Shown here piece after piece: positions 22,340 through 34,423 of a stretch of DNA of 64,000 bases. Location of the stretch: contig CM055114.1 of assembly GCA_029204225.1 (NCBI GenBank), positions 14,715,371 through 14,779,370 of the forward strand. Reading direction: 5' to 3'. The position numbers and the translations under genes are program-made. The first letter of the stretch is position 1, and each line of letters starts with the position of its first letter. The notes beneath the pieces were generated by a model. The model was not told where the DNA came from. It saw only the letters and a program-made list of their open reading frames with translations, and did no database searches. The DNA is from Diphasiastrum complanatum. Taxonomy: Eukaryota > Streptophyta > Lycopodiopsida > Lycopodiales > Lycopodiaceae.

Positions 22340-22975
22340 CCTTCATTGACGGCCGCTGACGTGCATTGCAGTGGCAAGGGGATGCAGGCGGCGCTGAATG
22401 GTGGCCCTGGGCATTGCCGGGTCAGACGTACGTTCCGGATATTGCCACGTGTCAGTACAGTTGCTATCAAGATCTACGAGCGTTACGTATACACGTGGCA
22501 AGATACGATTGGCTGGTGGAAATGGTTGTGTATCTCTACAGAGAACGTTGACGGGCATCGACCTTCGGAAAGAGGCCTCGTCAGAATTTCATGACGGGCA
22601 CTAACGTGCGGAAAGAAGCCATGTCAGGGTTTCATGACGGGCATCAACCTTCCGAAAGAAGTCCTGTGAGCTGTCAGAACTTCATGACGGGCGGTGGTAA
22701 GCGTCAAGTCGGAGCGCTGACGTCGCCGATGGATCGGCCGACGGTTGACCGACAGCAAAACAGAAGCTTCGGAAATTCCCGTTTCGGAACGTCAACGCGT
22801 GACAGTGACGTGAGGGTGGACTGGTCAGAGCGAAGGTGCTACCGCCGCGGGTTCTCCCGCCAGCACAGAGCTGCACTGGGGGCAGCTGCCAGGAGCATTG
22901 ATCGTCAACGCGGAGATGGCAAGAATTTTCAAAGGAACTATTTAAGCATCTCCAATTGCAACGCCTTGGCTCAGC
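22340..22975 (+). promoter_or_regulatory. WRKY gene promoter with TGACG array and TATA-like box
   Basis: The region is GC-rich compared with its surroundings. It contains a tandem array starting at 22,548, 22,591, 22,634 and 22,684, each unit opening with TGACGGGC (period 43, 43 and 50 bp). Further TGACG motifs lie near 22,347, 22,357, 22,717 and 22,806, and W-box cores TTGAC at about 22,346, 22,548 and 22,745. Two ACGTG motifs occur (near 22,447 and 22,491). TATTTAAG at 22,939-22,946 is a plausible TATA box, placing the transcript start near 22,970. TGACG is the known core bound by TGA-type bZIP factors and TTGAC(C/T) that bound by WRKY proteins; regulation by them is inference. A 131-codon open frame here (22,591-22,986) is a by-product of GC content. 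Confidence 0.55.
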
Positions 22976-23004
22976 TCAATTGCTGAGCTGATCTGCTCAA
23001 GGAT

Positions 23005-23120
23005 CGCAAATTTGGGTTGAATTGATCGCAATTTTGGTTGAATCCATCGCGTTTTGGTTGAATTGATCGCAATTTTGGTTGAATCCATCGCGATTTTGGT
23101 TGAATTGATCGCAGTTTTGG
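23005..23120 (+). repeat. ~20-bp minisatellite in the WRKY leader
   Basis: TTTTGGTTGAATTGATCGCA alternates with TTTTGGTTGAATCCATCGCG, about five units as a 40-bp higher-order pair, just downstream of the TATA-like box. Confidence 0.85.
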
Positions 23121-23735
23121 TCTGAAAAGCCTGGAAGATCCGAAAGGGGTGCCAGATTTTGGTGGGTCATTGAGCTGGAATTTTTCGTGATCCAAGGGTT
23201 TCTGAAACAGATGATGCAGACGCAGATTGCTAGAGTATCTGCTCTCGAGGTCGAATTCTGTTGCATCACGGAGCGAGAAAGTCTGAGAGATCCCGAGAAG
23301 GTGAAATTCTGGTGGCCCTTTCAGCTGGTGATTCATCAAGGCTGTGAAAGAGATTAAGCAGAGGCAGAGGAGGTCATCTGGTGGAGTAACTGCTTTCCCA
23401 ATTGCATTTTGCTGCATCACAGAGGGAGAAAGACTGTAAGATCCGAAGAAGATCAGTTTCTGGTGGCTGTTTCAGCTGGGATTTCATCCAAGGCTCTCTG
23501 AAACAGATGAAGCAGAGGCAGAGCAAATCCATTGCTGAATTATCTGCTCCTTAAATCGCATTTTGCTGCATAGTTTCACGAGAAAGACCGTAAGAGCTGA
23601 AGTAGGTAAAGTTTTGGTGGCTATTTCAGCTGGAATTTCATCCAAGGCTATCTGAAATAGAGTTAGCATAGGCAGACTAAGATGTGTCTGGAAGAATTAC
23701 TGACCTGATCCTGATTATTCCAAGCGGAATAGCTT
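23121..23735 (+). repeat. Four tandem ~154-bp units in the WRKY leader
   Basis: Units begin at 23,121, 23,282, 23,433 and 23,587. Each starts with a CTG(T/A)(A/G)AGATCCGA-like stretch and contains GGTGG followed by TTTCAGCTGG, ATTTCATCCAAGG, CTGAAACAGATGAAGCAGAGGC and, at its end, TTTTGCTGCATCAC and GAGAAAG. The units have diverged but are clearly the same order. They occupy most of the expected 5' untranslated leader of the WRKY mRNA. Short frames on the minus strand here (60-149 codons) are repeat by-products. Confidence 0.85.
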
Positions 23736-23856
23736 AATCAGCTCTCTTCTTATAGCAGCAAAATTCGTGAGCTGCAGGTAGTATAAGCTTTGGCATTGTT
23801 ACTAGGGAGATGCCGTACAGAGCTACTAAGCTTCAATTCAGACAATTACTTTGGCA

Positions 23857-26141
23857 ATGCTGCTTGAAATAGCCTCAGATATGGATCACGCAACCCAAAA
23901 CCAGGAAGAAATTGATGAGCAAGCTCGAAATTTCGATCGATTGGTCCGGCTAGAAGTGATGCGTGGCTGTCAGCTGGTGCAAGAGCTACAGCAGAAGATG
24001 AAGCTATCTCCACCGGGGTGCTTAAGCATGCACACCTGCAATGACAACGGATTGATTCGTGCAAGTTTGATTGGTGCAGCGGCAGGCATAGTGACCAGCT
24101 TCAGCAATGTGATCACTTTACTCAGTTCCAGTCCCAATGAAGTGCACCAGGCGCCGATGGAAGGCACTGATCATAATCCTTCACCATCAACTCGAGGAGG
24201 AGAGATGGAGCCACAGCAGATGGCTAACAGCCCACGGTTGAATTCAAGCAGTCCCATGTCTTCTTCCAAAACCCTGGATTCACCAATTTCAGGCACGCCT
24301 CCTCCATCGCCTCCACCCATAAAACAGTTTGAAAGATTGCTCCATCCTAGTCCACCTTTTTGCAGCTCTGAAACTCCCCCACAATCTCCCAAGAATAGAT
24401 CCCCTTCCGTCAAGAGATCAAATCCATCTCCACAGCCAAGAAGCTCGGATTCAATTCGTGCTGCCAAGTTACACAAATTCGAGCCGACAACTGGTCTTCC
24501 AGCTCCCCTGGATCTGAATGAAAACATTGTGAAAACTGGCACGCAAGCTGGATCCAAAGTGAAGTCTGAGAATGTGGAAAGTGAACCTGGAGAGCAAATT
24601 TCAATCTCAAAAAGAAGGTAGAAACTAACTTGCTTGTGTGAATCTGACAGATTCTCAGATGAATGTTACTGACTTCTCGGCTTTTAGTTCCCATAGCTTG
24701 ATGTTCAATTGAGTTAAACCTATCCGCAGACTGCTACTACTTGAGGCATGCTCTTTTTACTAGTTGCATACAATTTCAGCCATTGTGCCATTGCACACCT
24801 ACCTGCATCTCCTCTGATATTTAAGCAGGATATATCTCAATTTTCTGTTTTGTGTACAGGAAATACATGCCAAAGTGGACAGTCAAGTTGCCTGGAAGTA
24901 ACACTGAGCAAGGGAGTGAAGCAGCTCCTGAGGATGGGTATACATGGCGCAAGTATGGGCAAAAAGTCATTCTTGGATCTCGGCATCCACGGTACCAATG
25001 CACGCTTTATTGCCGCCATCTGCTGATCCTGGTTGCACTTTGTAGCTGTAATCCCTAACTTTTTAAGCATTTCTGAATCCCTAACTATTGTTTCCATTCC
25101 GTATTGTGCAGGAGCTACTACAGATGCACTTATAAAAGAGAATTGAACTGCCCTGCAATCAAATATGTACAGAAATCTGATGATGACTCCCCAGTTTTTC
25201 ATGTGACTTATAAAGGAGAGCACACCTGCCAATCCACAAAGTTGTATAGACCAAGGTCCTATTCATACTCCGTATTCCCCATGGGATCACTTCCAGAGTC
25301 ACAATCTAGCCTTCAAGGGAATTCTTCATGCCTGACACTCAGTAGCAGTGGTTCTCTTCAGGTGGGTCAATGTGGCCCTACCTTGTCCGCTACAAAGGAC
25401 TTCCAACTGGTAGGATCATTTGTTTCATCCCCGCTCCGGACAAACTCAACTGACAATGCTTTAAGCAAGAGCCTTATTTTTAAACCCACTCCCAGTTTTC
25501 CACTGCCTGAACTAGCTAGAACGCCCAAGTTTGGAATTGATGGTGACTTTAGCAATATGCATTTTCAACCCAGGGATTCGATTGGAGCAACGAATTCAAT
25601 ACCTTGTAATGTTAGGATGTTAATAGATGGGTTTGATCCACCAAAGATGACAATTTCACAAGCACAAAATGAAAACATTAAGCTATCTCATGGTGACATT
25701 AAAATCTGTCAACCTGATGAAATGCACAAGTTGGCGAGGAGTAACTCAAGCAGCCTAAACAGAGAAACCAGTAAGGATTTCAAGCAGAGTGTGAAGCAGC
25801 TTATAAATCATCTTTGCCTGGATGATACAGAGGGTTATGAATCTTCTGCAGATCAGGACATGTCAGAATGTCCCGCCGAGCGTTTTTCACCAACTACTTC
25901 CGAAGTGGTCTCGAATTGTCTGCCATTGGAATCCCTTCAAAGAAGCTTTCATGATTCAAAATCAAAATCCTGCGTGACAGCCACTCCTGTGGAAGACCGG
26001 CCACCAAATTTAGATTCAGATATCACAGAAGTAGTGGCTGAACACGTCCCAAGCTGTAAATTTGAACTAGATTTTATCCTAGACAGTCCAGGTAGTCAGC
26101 AACAGATGTTAGATTTGCAGACTCTCTTGTTTGATACATGA
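23857..26141 (+). CDS. Group III WRKY transcription factor (3 exons, 640 aa)
   Basis: Exons: 23,857-24,617, 24,860-24,991 and 25,112-26,141, all with GT-AG introns (242 and 120 bp) that keep the frame. The single WRKY domain spans about residues 279-337. WRKYGQK is intact (283-289), and the zinc ligands are C303, C311, H335 and C337 in the spacing C-X7-C-X23-H-X-C that defines group III. The second intron splits the domain after HP(R), the intron position typical of this family. An N-terminal helical segment (about 10-50) precedes a Pro/Ser-rich linker (about 110-220); KRRK at 252-255 is a likely nuclear signal. Group III proteins usually have around 300-370 residues, so this one is long, with about 300 Ser-rich residues after the domain. 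WRKY proteins bind W-boxes, TTGAC(C/T), in the nucleus, often in defence and stress responses. The start is the first ATG in the frame; an earlier in-frame TTG was not used. Confidence 0.93.
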
Positions 26142-28160
26142 TGCCTACTAGTGTAAACTTCCCCCTCAATCTGTATGTGTCTGTTCAGCAATTAAACTGA
26201 CAATTTTTCTGTGTGTGTGAGAAGCATTTGCTAAAATCATTAATGAGTCTCATCCACAGGAGTTTTGACTGCATGATATGGCAGCATACTTAGTCTTAGT
26301 CTTTTGTGATTCGAGACAGACATCTAAATAGCACTATTGAGACTATCCAATGCCATGGCTTCTAATGATTCAGAAAGAATTACTTAAAGCTGCAAAAGTA
26401 GCTTGTTCCTCAAAGCAATAGGTAATATGAACCTGATTTGATTTGAATTTTCTGATAGTGAATTAAAGCAGCTAAACCTAATGGCCTGTGCTATATTTTC
26501 TTATATTCTAAACCTTGGGTGAGAAGCACTGAGAAGCTTACAAATCATCCAGTGTAAAACATCTCTCTTAGCAGCCATCATATGCCCCAAATGATGGGCT
26601 GGTTAAACTGGATGAGATAAACTGATCTGACTGCTCCTTCCTTACATTTTTCTCATACTTAAATGAAGCTACAGAATCAAAGTATACATTTCCTAGAAAT
26701 TTTAACAATGTCAATCTTGTTATTCTATTTAAAACTTATGATGAAGGAACAAATTGACATGTTAACCAAGAAATTTAGTTACTGCCGAAAACCAATGTTT
26801 TATCTCTGAATATGTTCCACCATCTCGTACAAAGCCTGAATGAGTGTAAGGAAGTGCAATTGATTTACGTCTACAGAACATCCCCCTTCAGAAATTTGGC
26901 TATCATCGAATTCACCAAAGAATAATGAAATATACAAGGAGTATTCCCTCAAAACAAAATCTCCAAAAATATATGAATGACCTGAAAAATGACATCAACC
27001 TTATTGGGTAAGCACTCAATGTCTAAGACATCAACAGTCCATCCCATGTTAATTACATCATCATTCAAAAGCAATAGCACACAAAAACATAATTTCAACA
27101 TTACAATATGTGTTGTATGTTCTACAAAACCATCAAAAATATATCTTAAAATGTGTCATGCTACAAAAACCAGCATTTATGCACCCTTTTGGCGATTTTG
27201 AAATTAAATTAGATTTACAAATGATGTTTCACACGATACGATAAATCTAATTCGTGCAAAAATCATAATCTTAGCAACAATGTACTTTTTTAAAGCCTGC
27301 AACTTGTCAAGACTTCAACGTTACATGGAACAACTCTTGCTCATATAAACATGTTCTCATTCAGATTTAATCCATTCACTTGTAGACCAACAAAGTACAT
27401 ATGTTTACATGAGGTGCATTTTTTTATCTGCAATGGACTTTTGGAAATCCATGCATGTGCATGATGGCTCAATTGAAATTCTAACATCGAATTCATTTTC
27501 TATGAAGACAAGTGGACGATGAATCACTTTCAATTTCTTAGCAAAAAATCATGAAGTTTTACTTTTAATAGATGAAAGACTTTAGAATGGCTTGGGCATA
27601 CACTTTGGCAATCTTATTAACCTTCTTGATGCAATGTCTATCAAGGTTGAACAAACTAGATTGCGAGAGTTCATATTGCTTCAGTAAACAGTGAGAGAGT
27701 TCCAAGTGCCAAGAAACATACAAAATCATAAGAATCAGAGAACCCTCGCACAAGCAACCTTCGTAGCATGGTTCATGAGGTCAGTTTCCATCTAGGATTA
27801 GATATGTGAGAGTTAAAATGAAGAATTGATGAATCTGTGAGCCAAAAAGTGATCAAAAACCCCCTCAGACATCAATAACTTCCAGATCTACAAGAGTTAA
27901 CCTTCGCCACTTCATACCAAGTCAGATCCACCTCAGCTCCAGCTTCAGTTAAGAGGGCGAGAGTTAGTTCCCAATGGATCTCAAGATATTAGGGTTTTTG
28001 TCTGTAAAACACTACAAAAAACCCTCGCACAATCAGAGCAAGGATTAGAGAGATATCAAGGAAAAACGATGAGAAAGAGGCTAAAATCAAATTAATAGCC
28101 AGTTGAACTCATCAGATTCTAATAGATCTGGGTTGCATTCTTCACATCTATCAAGATCCA
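26142..28160. other. Downstream flank of WRKY; no gene seen
   Basis: The first 100-200 bp should hold the WRKY 3' untranslated region (AT-rich, with AATTAAAC near 26,191). The remainder is AT-rich. A 62-codon minus-strand frame (27,753-27,565) has a non-random look but no family match I recognise. Confidence 0.5.
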
Positions 28161-28170
28161 ATGCCCCTAG

Positions 28171-28710
28171 ATGCTGACGAATGAATCTGAGATTGGGATG
28201 AGAATCCAAGCACCAAACCTTCCCAGAGTTACAGCCTCACAAATTGAAGCAAAAGCAGGACCAGCTGTAATGGACCCGATGGATCAACACATACCTGTTG
28301 TACCCTTGCAGGCAAACTGGAGGGCACCTCGTCTCCAGATGCCAAAATATGATGGATCGACCGATCCTATCAGATTCCTCCAGATTTACGAACAAGCATA
28401 CAAAGTCTATGGCGAACAGACTCCTGATGAGAAGTTGAAGTTGTTTCCCATGTCATTGGGAGCTGCAATCAAAGATTGGTTTTTCAACCAGTTGGCCAAG
28501 GGAAAATCCATGTGGGAGGAAGGGGTTAAAGTGGCTTTCATCACCCGCTTCAAACCAAGGAAGTTCCTAGAAGACTCGTTTCTCCTATTGAGCAAAATCA
28601 AGATGGGAAAATGAGAAAGGGTCCGAAACTACATCGAACGGATCAAACATTTAAGATTTGAGTGCAACACAACCCTGACTCCTAATCATGTGGTGATCAT
28701 GTGGTTCCTT
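28171..28710 (+). pseudogene. Gypsy-type gag fragment
   Basis: The frame encodes MPKYDGSTDPIRFLQIYEQA and LFPMSLGAAIKDWFFNQL, then a stop at 28,612 followed in frame by RVRNYIERIKHLRFEC and MWFLAELPW. This order (fold-defining D.P..FL, L.G.A..WF, then R.F) is the Retrotrans_gag domain typical of Ty3/gypsy elements. It is followed, within 600 bp and in the same sense, by a Copia-type protease-integrase, which is not its natural partner. It is therefore either a separate insertion or a chimeric junction. Confidence 0.7.
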
Positions 28711-29239
28711 GCAGAATTACCATGGAGCCTCTGAAGAGAGCTTAAACATCGAGAGTAATACTCTCTGTTGTAAGAAGCCACCACCATCCCACCCCCTCGG
28801 TTGCATTGAATTCCAACGCTTCCAAGATTTCAAACGATCTATTGATGGATCAGATTACAAAACTCCACAAACAGCAGATGGAGCAAGTTACAGCCCAGTT
28901 TGATAAAAAAAATTGAAGGCTTTGCAGAGTTCTGTAGCATCTTCTTCCACTACGCCAGATCAAAACCAGCTATAGTACCCATGACGAGAGAACATATGGT
29001 GTCCAATTTGTACCCAAAACCATACAACAAATGAGTGTCCAGTGTTGAAGCAAAATCTCAAACTGACACATCGGTATTGCCATTTGTGTAATGCATCATT
29101 TGGAATGAAACCATGTTCTGCCCGGTAGCAGAACATGACATTCCACCCCAACTTGAACAACATCAGTGGTATGGACCTGATGAGCCTTATGTTGATCCGG
29201 CCATCAATGAGTATTTTGCTACATACGTTGTCTGTTATG

Positions 29240-32200
29240 TACCATAACGGTACGCCCTTCAGGATCTACAATGAGGCAAAGAAGCAGCAACAAAAGCAGC
29301 AGCCAGACTCCTCCAACACGACAGAATTCAAGGAGTCAGATATACACTTGTTAATGGCTTACAACAGTAGCGAAGACTGTGATAGCTGGTATCTGGATAG
29401 CGGCGCTACCCAACACATGACCTCTCGCAAGGAATGGTTTACGGAGTACACAGCTTACAGAAAAAATCAATTTATCTATCTCGGAGATTCTAGCACCATA
29501 CGCATGGAAGGCAAAGGAGCAGTGAAGATCAGCTTCAACAACGATCTGTCCATTTGTGTTCCTAACGTCCTTCATGTTCCTTAGTTGTCAAAGAACCTGT
29601 TAGCAGTTTCTAAGATAACTGAAGAGGCCTACACTGTTACTTTCTCATCTGAAGAGTGTACAATACTCGAGGAAGATACTACTCTGACTACATGCACTAG
29701 AGTTGAAAATATTTACGTACTCTCTAATTCAGTTGCATTAGCTAGTATCTCTAATAAAAATGTAAACGGCAGTGATGTTCTGTGGCATAGTCAATTTGAA
29801 CACATGAATACAAGATCACTTTCTTATATGCATTGTAATAATTTAGTTGATGGTTTGAATTTCTGGTCTTCGTAAGATAGAAAATCTCTCTTTTGTGAAT
29901 CATGCATCTATGGGAAGTACTCTAGAAGCAAGTTTCCAAAATCACATTCCATCAAAACAAAGCATATATTAGATCTTGTACATAGCGATCTCGTTGGTCC
30001 AATGCCAACTCCGTCATTAGGAGATGCAATCTATTTTATCACTTTTATAGATGATTATTCTAGATGGTCTATAGCCATGTTCATTGAGCACAAATATGAA
30101 GCCTTTGAATGCTTCAAGAGATTCAAGGCCATGCTTGAGACACAAACGTCTAGGAAAGTGAAGGCACTCCGAACTAATGGTGGCGAATACATCTCTAACG
30201 AGATGTCTGACTACATGGCTGAACATGGTATTAGAAGACAGTGTGACCACTTCCTAATCATGTCAACAGAACGAGATTACATAAAGGAAGAATCGAACTC
30301 TTCTCAACTCAGCCAGATCCATGCTACATCAAGCACACCTACCTGCGAAGTTATGGGCAGAAACTACTGCCACAGCCTGTTACGTTCAAAACAAATCCAG
30401 CACCAAAGCCGTCAACAACAAGACTCCTCATGAAGTTTGGCATGGGCACAAACCTAGTGTCAACCATTTAGAAATCTTTGGTTGTATATGTTTTGTTCAC
30501 ATTCCTAAACAGCTTAGGAAGAAGCTGGATCATATGACAAATAAATGCATTTTCATTGGCTATCCTGATGAACATAAAGTTTATAAAGTTTATGATCCAT
30601 CCACCAATATAGTATTTGTCTCTAGGGATGTAATATTTCAATAGCATACATACTCTGATTTCAAACAACCATCGATAAACGATGCTATGTCATTTCATCA
30701 TATTTTACGTAGCATGGATTCTTCCAACGTTGATGTTCCTTCTACAGAACTTGCAGCTATAGCTACAGAAGCCGAGCAACCAACAATACATGTCATCATA
30801 CCAGACCAAGCTAGCTCGAACATATCTGAAGAAATTCAAGAAGAAACATCATCGCATCTTGGTCAACCCAACGTCCGCAAATCCTCATGGACTCGGACAG
30901 TTCCTAAGAGGCATGCACCTCAATCATTCTGGACTTCATCAGAAGAACCAGAGAGCCTAACCGAAGCAATTAATTCCAAGGATGCTGTGAAGTGGCAAGA
31001 AACTATGGAAAGCGAATACAACACACTTTTGACGAATCAGACCTCGACTTCCCCACTCACAAGAGAGTTATCGACAGCAAGTGGATCTTCAAGAAGAAGA
31101 TCGACTCTGATGGTTCCATTCCAAAATGGAAAGCACGGTTGGTGGCTGAAGGATTCAATCAGGTCCAAGGAGTGGATTATCAAGAAATTTTCAGTCCTGT
31201 GGTCAAGATGTAGTGAATCAGGACTCTGATTGCATTAGCAGCCGCGGAAGACCTCGAAATGCACCAAATGGATGTCAAGACAACATTTCTCAATGGCAAT
31301 GTCGAAGAGGAGCTGTACGCCTTCCAACCAGAAGGATTCGAAGTCAAAGGCCAAGAGCACAAAGTGTGCAAGCTGCACAAAGCAATATACGGTCTGAAAC
31401 AGGCCGCAAGAGCATGGTTCAATAGAATCAACTCTTATCTCATTCAATTAGGATTTGCAAACAATTCAGTTGATTGTAATGTTTATTTAAAGCATATAAG
31501 CACCAATTTAGTCACATAGCTCTTTACGTAGATGATGCATTTATTTTGTCTAATGACACTTCTCTTCTGCACACTATTGAGAGTGATCTGTCAAAAGAAT
31601 TTGACATGACTGATTTAGGAGCTAGTCATTCTTTGCTAGGAATTCACATTACTAGAGATAGACTTCAAAAGAAGATCTATCTTAGCCAACAGGCATATCT
31701 AAAAGGCATTTCAGAAAAGTTTCATATGTCTGATTGCAAACCAATTGATACCCCAATGGATCCAAGTATAGTATTGACTAAATCTTCTTGTGCTGAGACT
31801 GATAGTGAAGTACTTCGACTTAGCGAAGTACCCTTATCATTCACTAATCGGATCTCTAATGTATGCAATGTTGTGTACTAGACCAGATTTAGCATATTTC
31901 CTGTTAGCACGTTAAGTCAATTCATGTCTAATCCTAGGATCTCTCATTGGAAAGCATTGAAGAGAGTGACGAGATATATTCAGGGAAGTTTAGATCACAT
32001 CTTACGTTATGATGGAAATGCTATCGACCCACTCATCTTGTGAGGCTACTCTGACTCAGATTGGGGAGGAACAGTCTCTACTAGAAAATCTACCTCCGAG
32101 TTCTATTTCTATCTGGCAGGGGGACCGATTTCGTGGAACTCAAGGAAACAAAAATCAGTTGCGCTTTCTTCAATAGAGGCAGAGTACATCGCAGTATGTC

Positions 32201-32514
32201 AAGCTTCAAAAGAAGCTGTATGGATCAGGTTATTACTTCATGACTTACATCACACTCAATATAATGCTACCACCATTCTGTGTGACAACTTCAGCTGTAT
32301 TTCACTATCACTGAATCCTAGATTTCATGGCAAATCTAAGCACATAGAAATCCAGTATCATTTCATTCGGGAGAAAGTTTTCTCAGGGCAAGTAATCTTT
32401 CAATACTGCTCCACAACAGAAATGGTCGCAGACATCTTCACCAAAGCGCATCCCAGGATCAAGCACCAGAAATTCTTCAACAAGCTGAACCTGACAAAGA
32501 TACCAAGACCTTAA
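29240..32514 (+). pseudogene. Copia pol (protease, integrase, RT, RNase H), disrupted (element B)
   Basis: The series begins with a Gln/Lys-rich gag end and the protease motif WYLDSGATQHMTS (about 29,390). Next come the pre-integrase region (WHSQFEHMNTRSL; CESCIYGKYSRSKF) and the integrase core FIDDYSRWS (about 30,050) with TNGGEYIS. The segment after the core is frame-shifted near 30,250. KVYDPSTNIVFVSRDVIF ends the integrase (30,640). RT has DSKWIFKKKIDSDGS, KARLVAEGFNQVQGVDY (about 31,080-31,180), MDVKTTFLNGNVEEELY and YGLKQAARAW, then YVDDAF near 31,525. RNase H (about 32,040-32,500) keeps SSIEAEYIA and ADIFTKA. Stops near 29,582, 29,873, 31,211, 31,517 and 31,879 inactivate it. No copia gag precedes it; the LTR follows directly. 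Confidence 0.9.
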
Positions 32515-32521
32515 GGGAGAC
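32511..32521 (+). other. Polypurine tract of Copia element B
   Basis: TTAAGGGAGAC lies directly between the RNase H end and the LTR start, the normal plus-strand primer position. Confidence 0.65.
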
Positions 32522-33894
32522 TTTTGGAAACTAAGCCTACAGTTATCTCCTTGGTAAATGACTAATTTTTTATTTCATGATTCTTTCTGCATGTTTATTG
32601 ATCATTGATCTAGGTTCAGATGAAACCAACTTTGGTTCCACGTCTGCTCATCTGATACCTGTAGGAATCACAAACTTAGACAACCAATTTATTTGAAGAA
32701 CATCTACAACGGGCTTCCGGCTGATCTCCAGCAAAGGGTAACCAATCCTGTCATTATTTCAAAGTTCAGATGTCAAGTTTAATAGCTTGAAGTCATTAAA
32801 GACTTGGCCATCTTCAAGGACTTCCACAAAACTTGACATCTGAAACAAGTCTGCAGAAATACATTACTTTTTTAATAGTTTCCAAAAATACACTATGTTT
32901 TCAACAACTTCGGCTTTTTCGCATTTCCCGAAATGCGACACTTGCATAGTTCAAAAGTTTAACTGTTTTTAACACACCTTCGGCTCTTTGCGAATGCAAA
33001 GAGAGAGAAAATCTTGAAGGTCATCTATTTTCATGCGTTAAACTATTTTAAAGACATCACCGTCTTTTTGAGGGCACCTTCGGCTTCTTGCAAAAAATAC
33101 AAAGAGAGAGAAAAATCCCGAAGGTCGTCCAAAATAAACGAGGAACGTTCCAGCGATGTCCTCGTCCGCGTCAAAGATGCTGAATTTTTGATCGTAAATA
33201 TTGTGTACATTTGTCACAGAAGCCATATACTTCCAAGTACAACGACTTTTCTAATTAGGTGACAAACATTCAATGTAATAAATACACAGATGAAGTCTAT
33301 AAATAGATCATCCAAGCACAAATTACACGTTGCTCCATCCATGAGACACATTATTTGAGCCTCCCAATTACACCGTCATTTTTTGCTGTAATTGCTATTT
33401 TGTATTGTGCTTCAATGTAATATAGCAGTAGCTTGCTTTTATCTATGTACAACGTAGATGAATGCTTGTTGTGATTGAATGCACTTCCATTGTTGTTTGA
33501 TCACGCTTGTTTACTCACTCTGATCATAACACGGACGTCCACGACTCCTCAGTTTATGATCAGACGATGGCTGCCTTTGACGCCTGAGGAACTTGCGTTA
33601 TTATATTGCTCTTCCATTTATTTCAGAACTATACTTCAACTTGAATCTGATTTCAGCAGTACCACATACAGACCATCTCTAATATCTTCGGTGGACTGCA
33701 CTCTTGTTTCAGAGTATGAATTAATTTTTAAGATCTTGTTGGGCAATTATAACACTTAAAGTTGTGATTATATTTAGCATAAGCTGTCTATTAGACTATA
33801 TTTGCATTTAGCAGCCGATTACAATGGGAAAGCTGTTCTGCAATATTCATGCTCTCTTCTCTGTTCGCGTTCTTCTATCTCCCTTGCCCCATCA
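32522..33894 (+). repeat. 3' LTR of Copia element B; inverted copy at 16,442-18,283
   Basis: It starts TTTTGGAAACTAAGCC (the canonical TG appears mutated) and ends CCCCATCA at 33,894. It matches the minus-strand LTR at 16,442-18,283 over nearly its whole length except for the roughly 450-bp insertion there. Frames within it (62-94 codons) are not genes. Confidence 0.85.
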
Positions 33895-34423
33895 CCGTAT
33901 AGTGTTGCAGGTCCCACTGCATTGCCTTAGCTTTGACGCATGGTTCTTAGAAAGGCATCGATCAGCGATTGCCTACGTAAAATCAAGAACTTATTGGTTG
34001 CCATTGTCGTGCGTCTCGACAAAAACTTCAACATTTGCAGCGGCTTGTCAAGATAGCCCTGCGTAATTGAGTGCCTCTTTCTTGTCCTCAACTTTCTTTT
34101 TGTCAAGAGACTTCTTGTAGCCGATCTTCTTTCTGGTGGCTTCAAATGTGATGAATCTCATTTTGATGCCCAATGGAATAGGTCTTAGATATGGCCTCAT
34201 TCCATACATGAACTTGTTTCCATATCATTTCTCGATCATCTGCACATATTGACCGGAGGAGCCTTGCTATCATTAGATGTTCCTCTTCGATTTGCAAGAG
34301 TCAACTCTCGGAACAACTAGCCAGTTGACTTGATGCTCTGCTGGCTTTGTTCTTTTCCAATGGTCTTTTCTTTTGATAGGCACGTAATAGGGATCAACGC
34401 TTTTCCAGCTTGGTGCCCTTAGG

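Noticed and set aside
22591-22986. 131-codon open frame in the WRKY promoter
   Set aside because: It overlaps tandem repeats and a TATA-like box, lies in GC-rich DNA where stops are rare, and shows no family features.
23857-24621. Single-exon 256-residue protein ending at 24,621
   Set aside because: The stop arises from reading into intron 1 (AAGAAG|GTAGAA); splicing to 24,860 keeps the frame and restores the WRKY domain.
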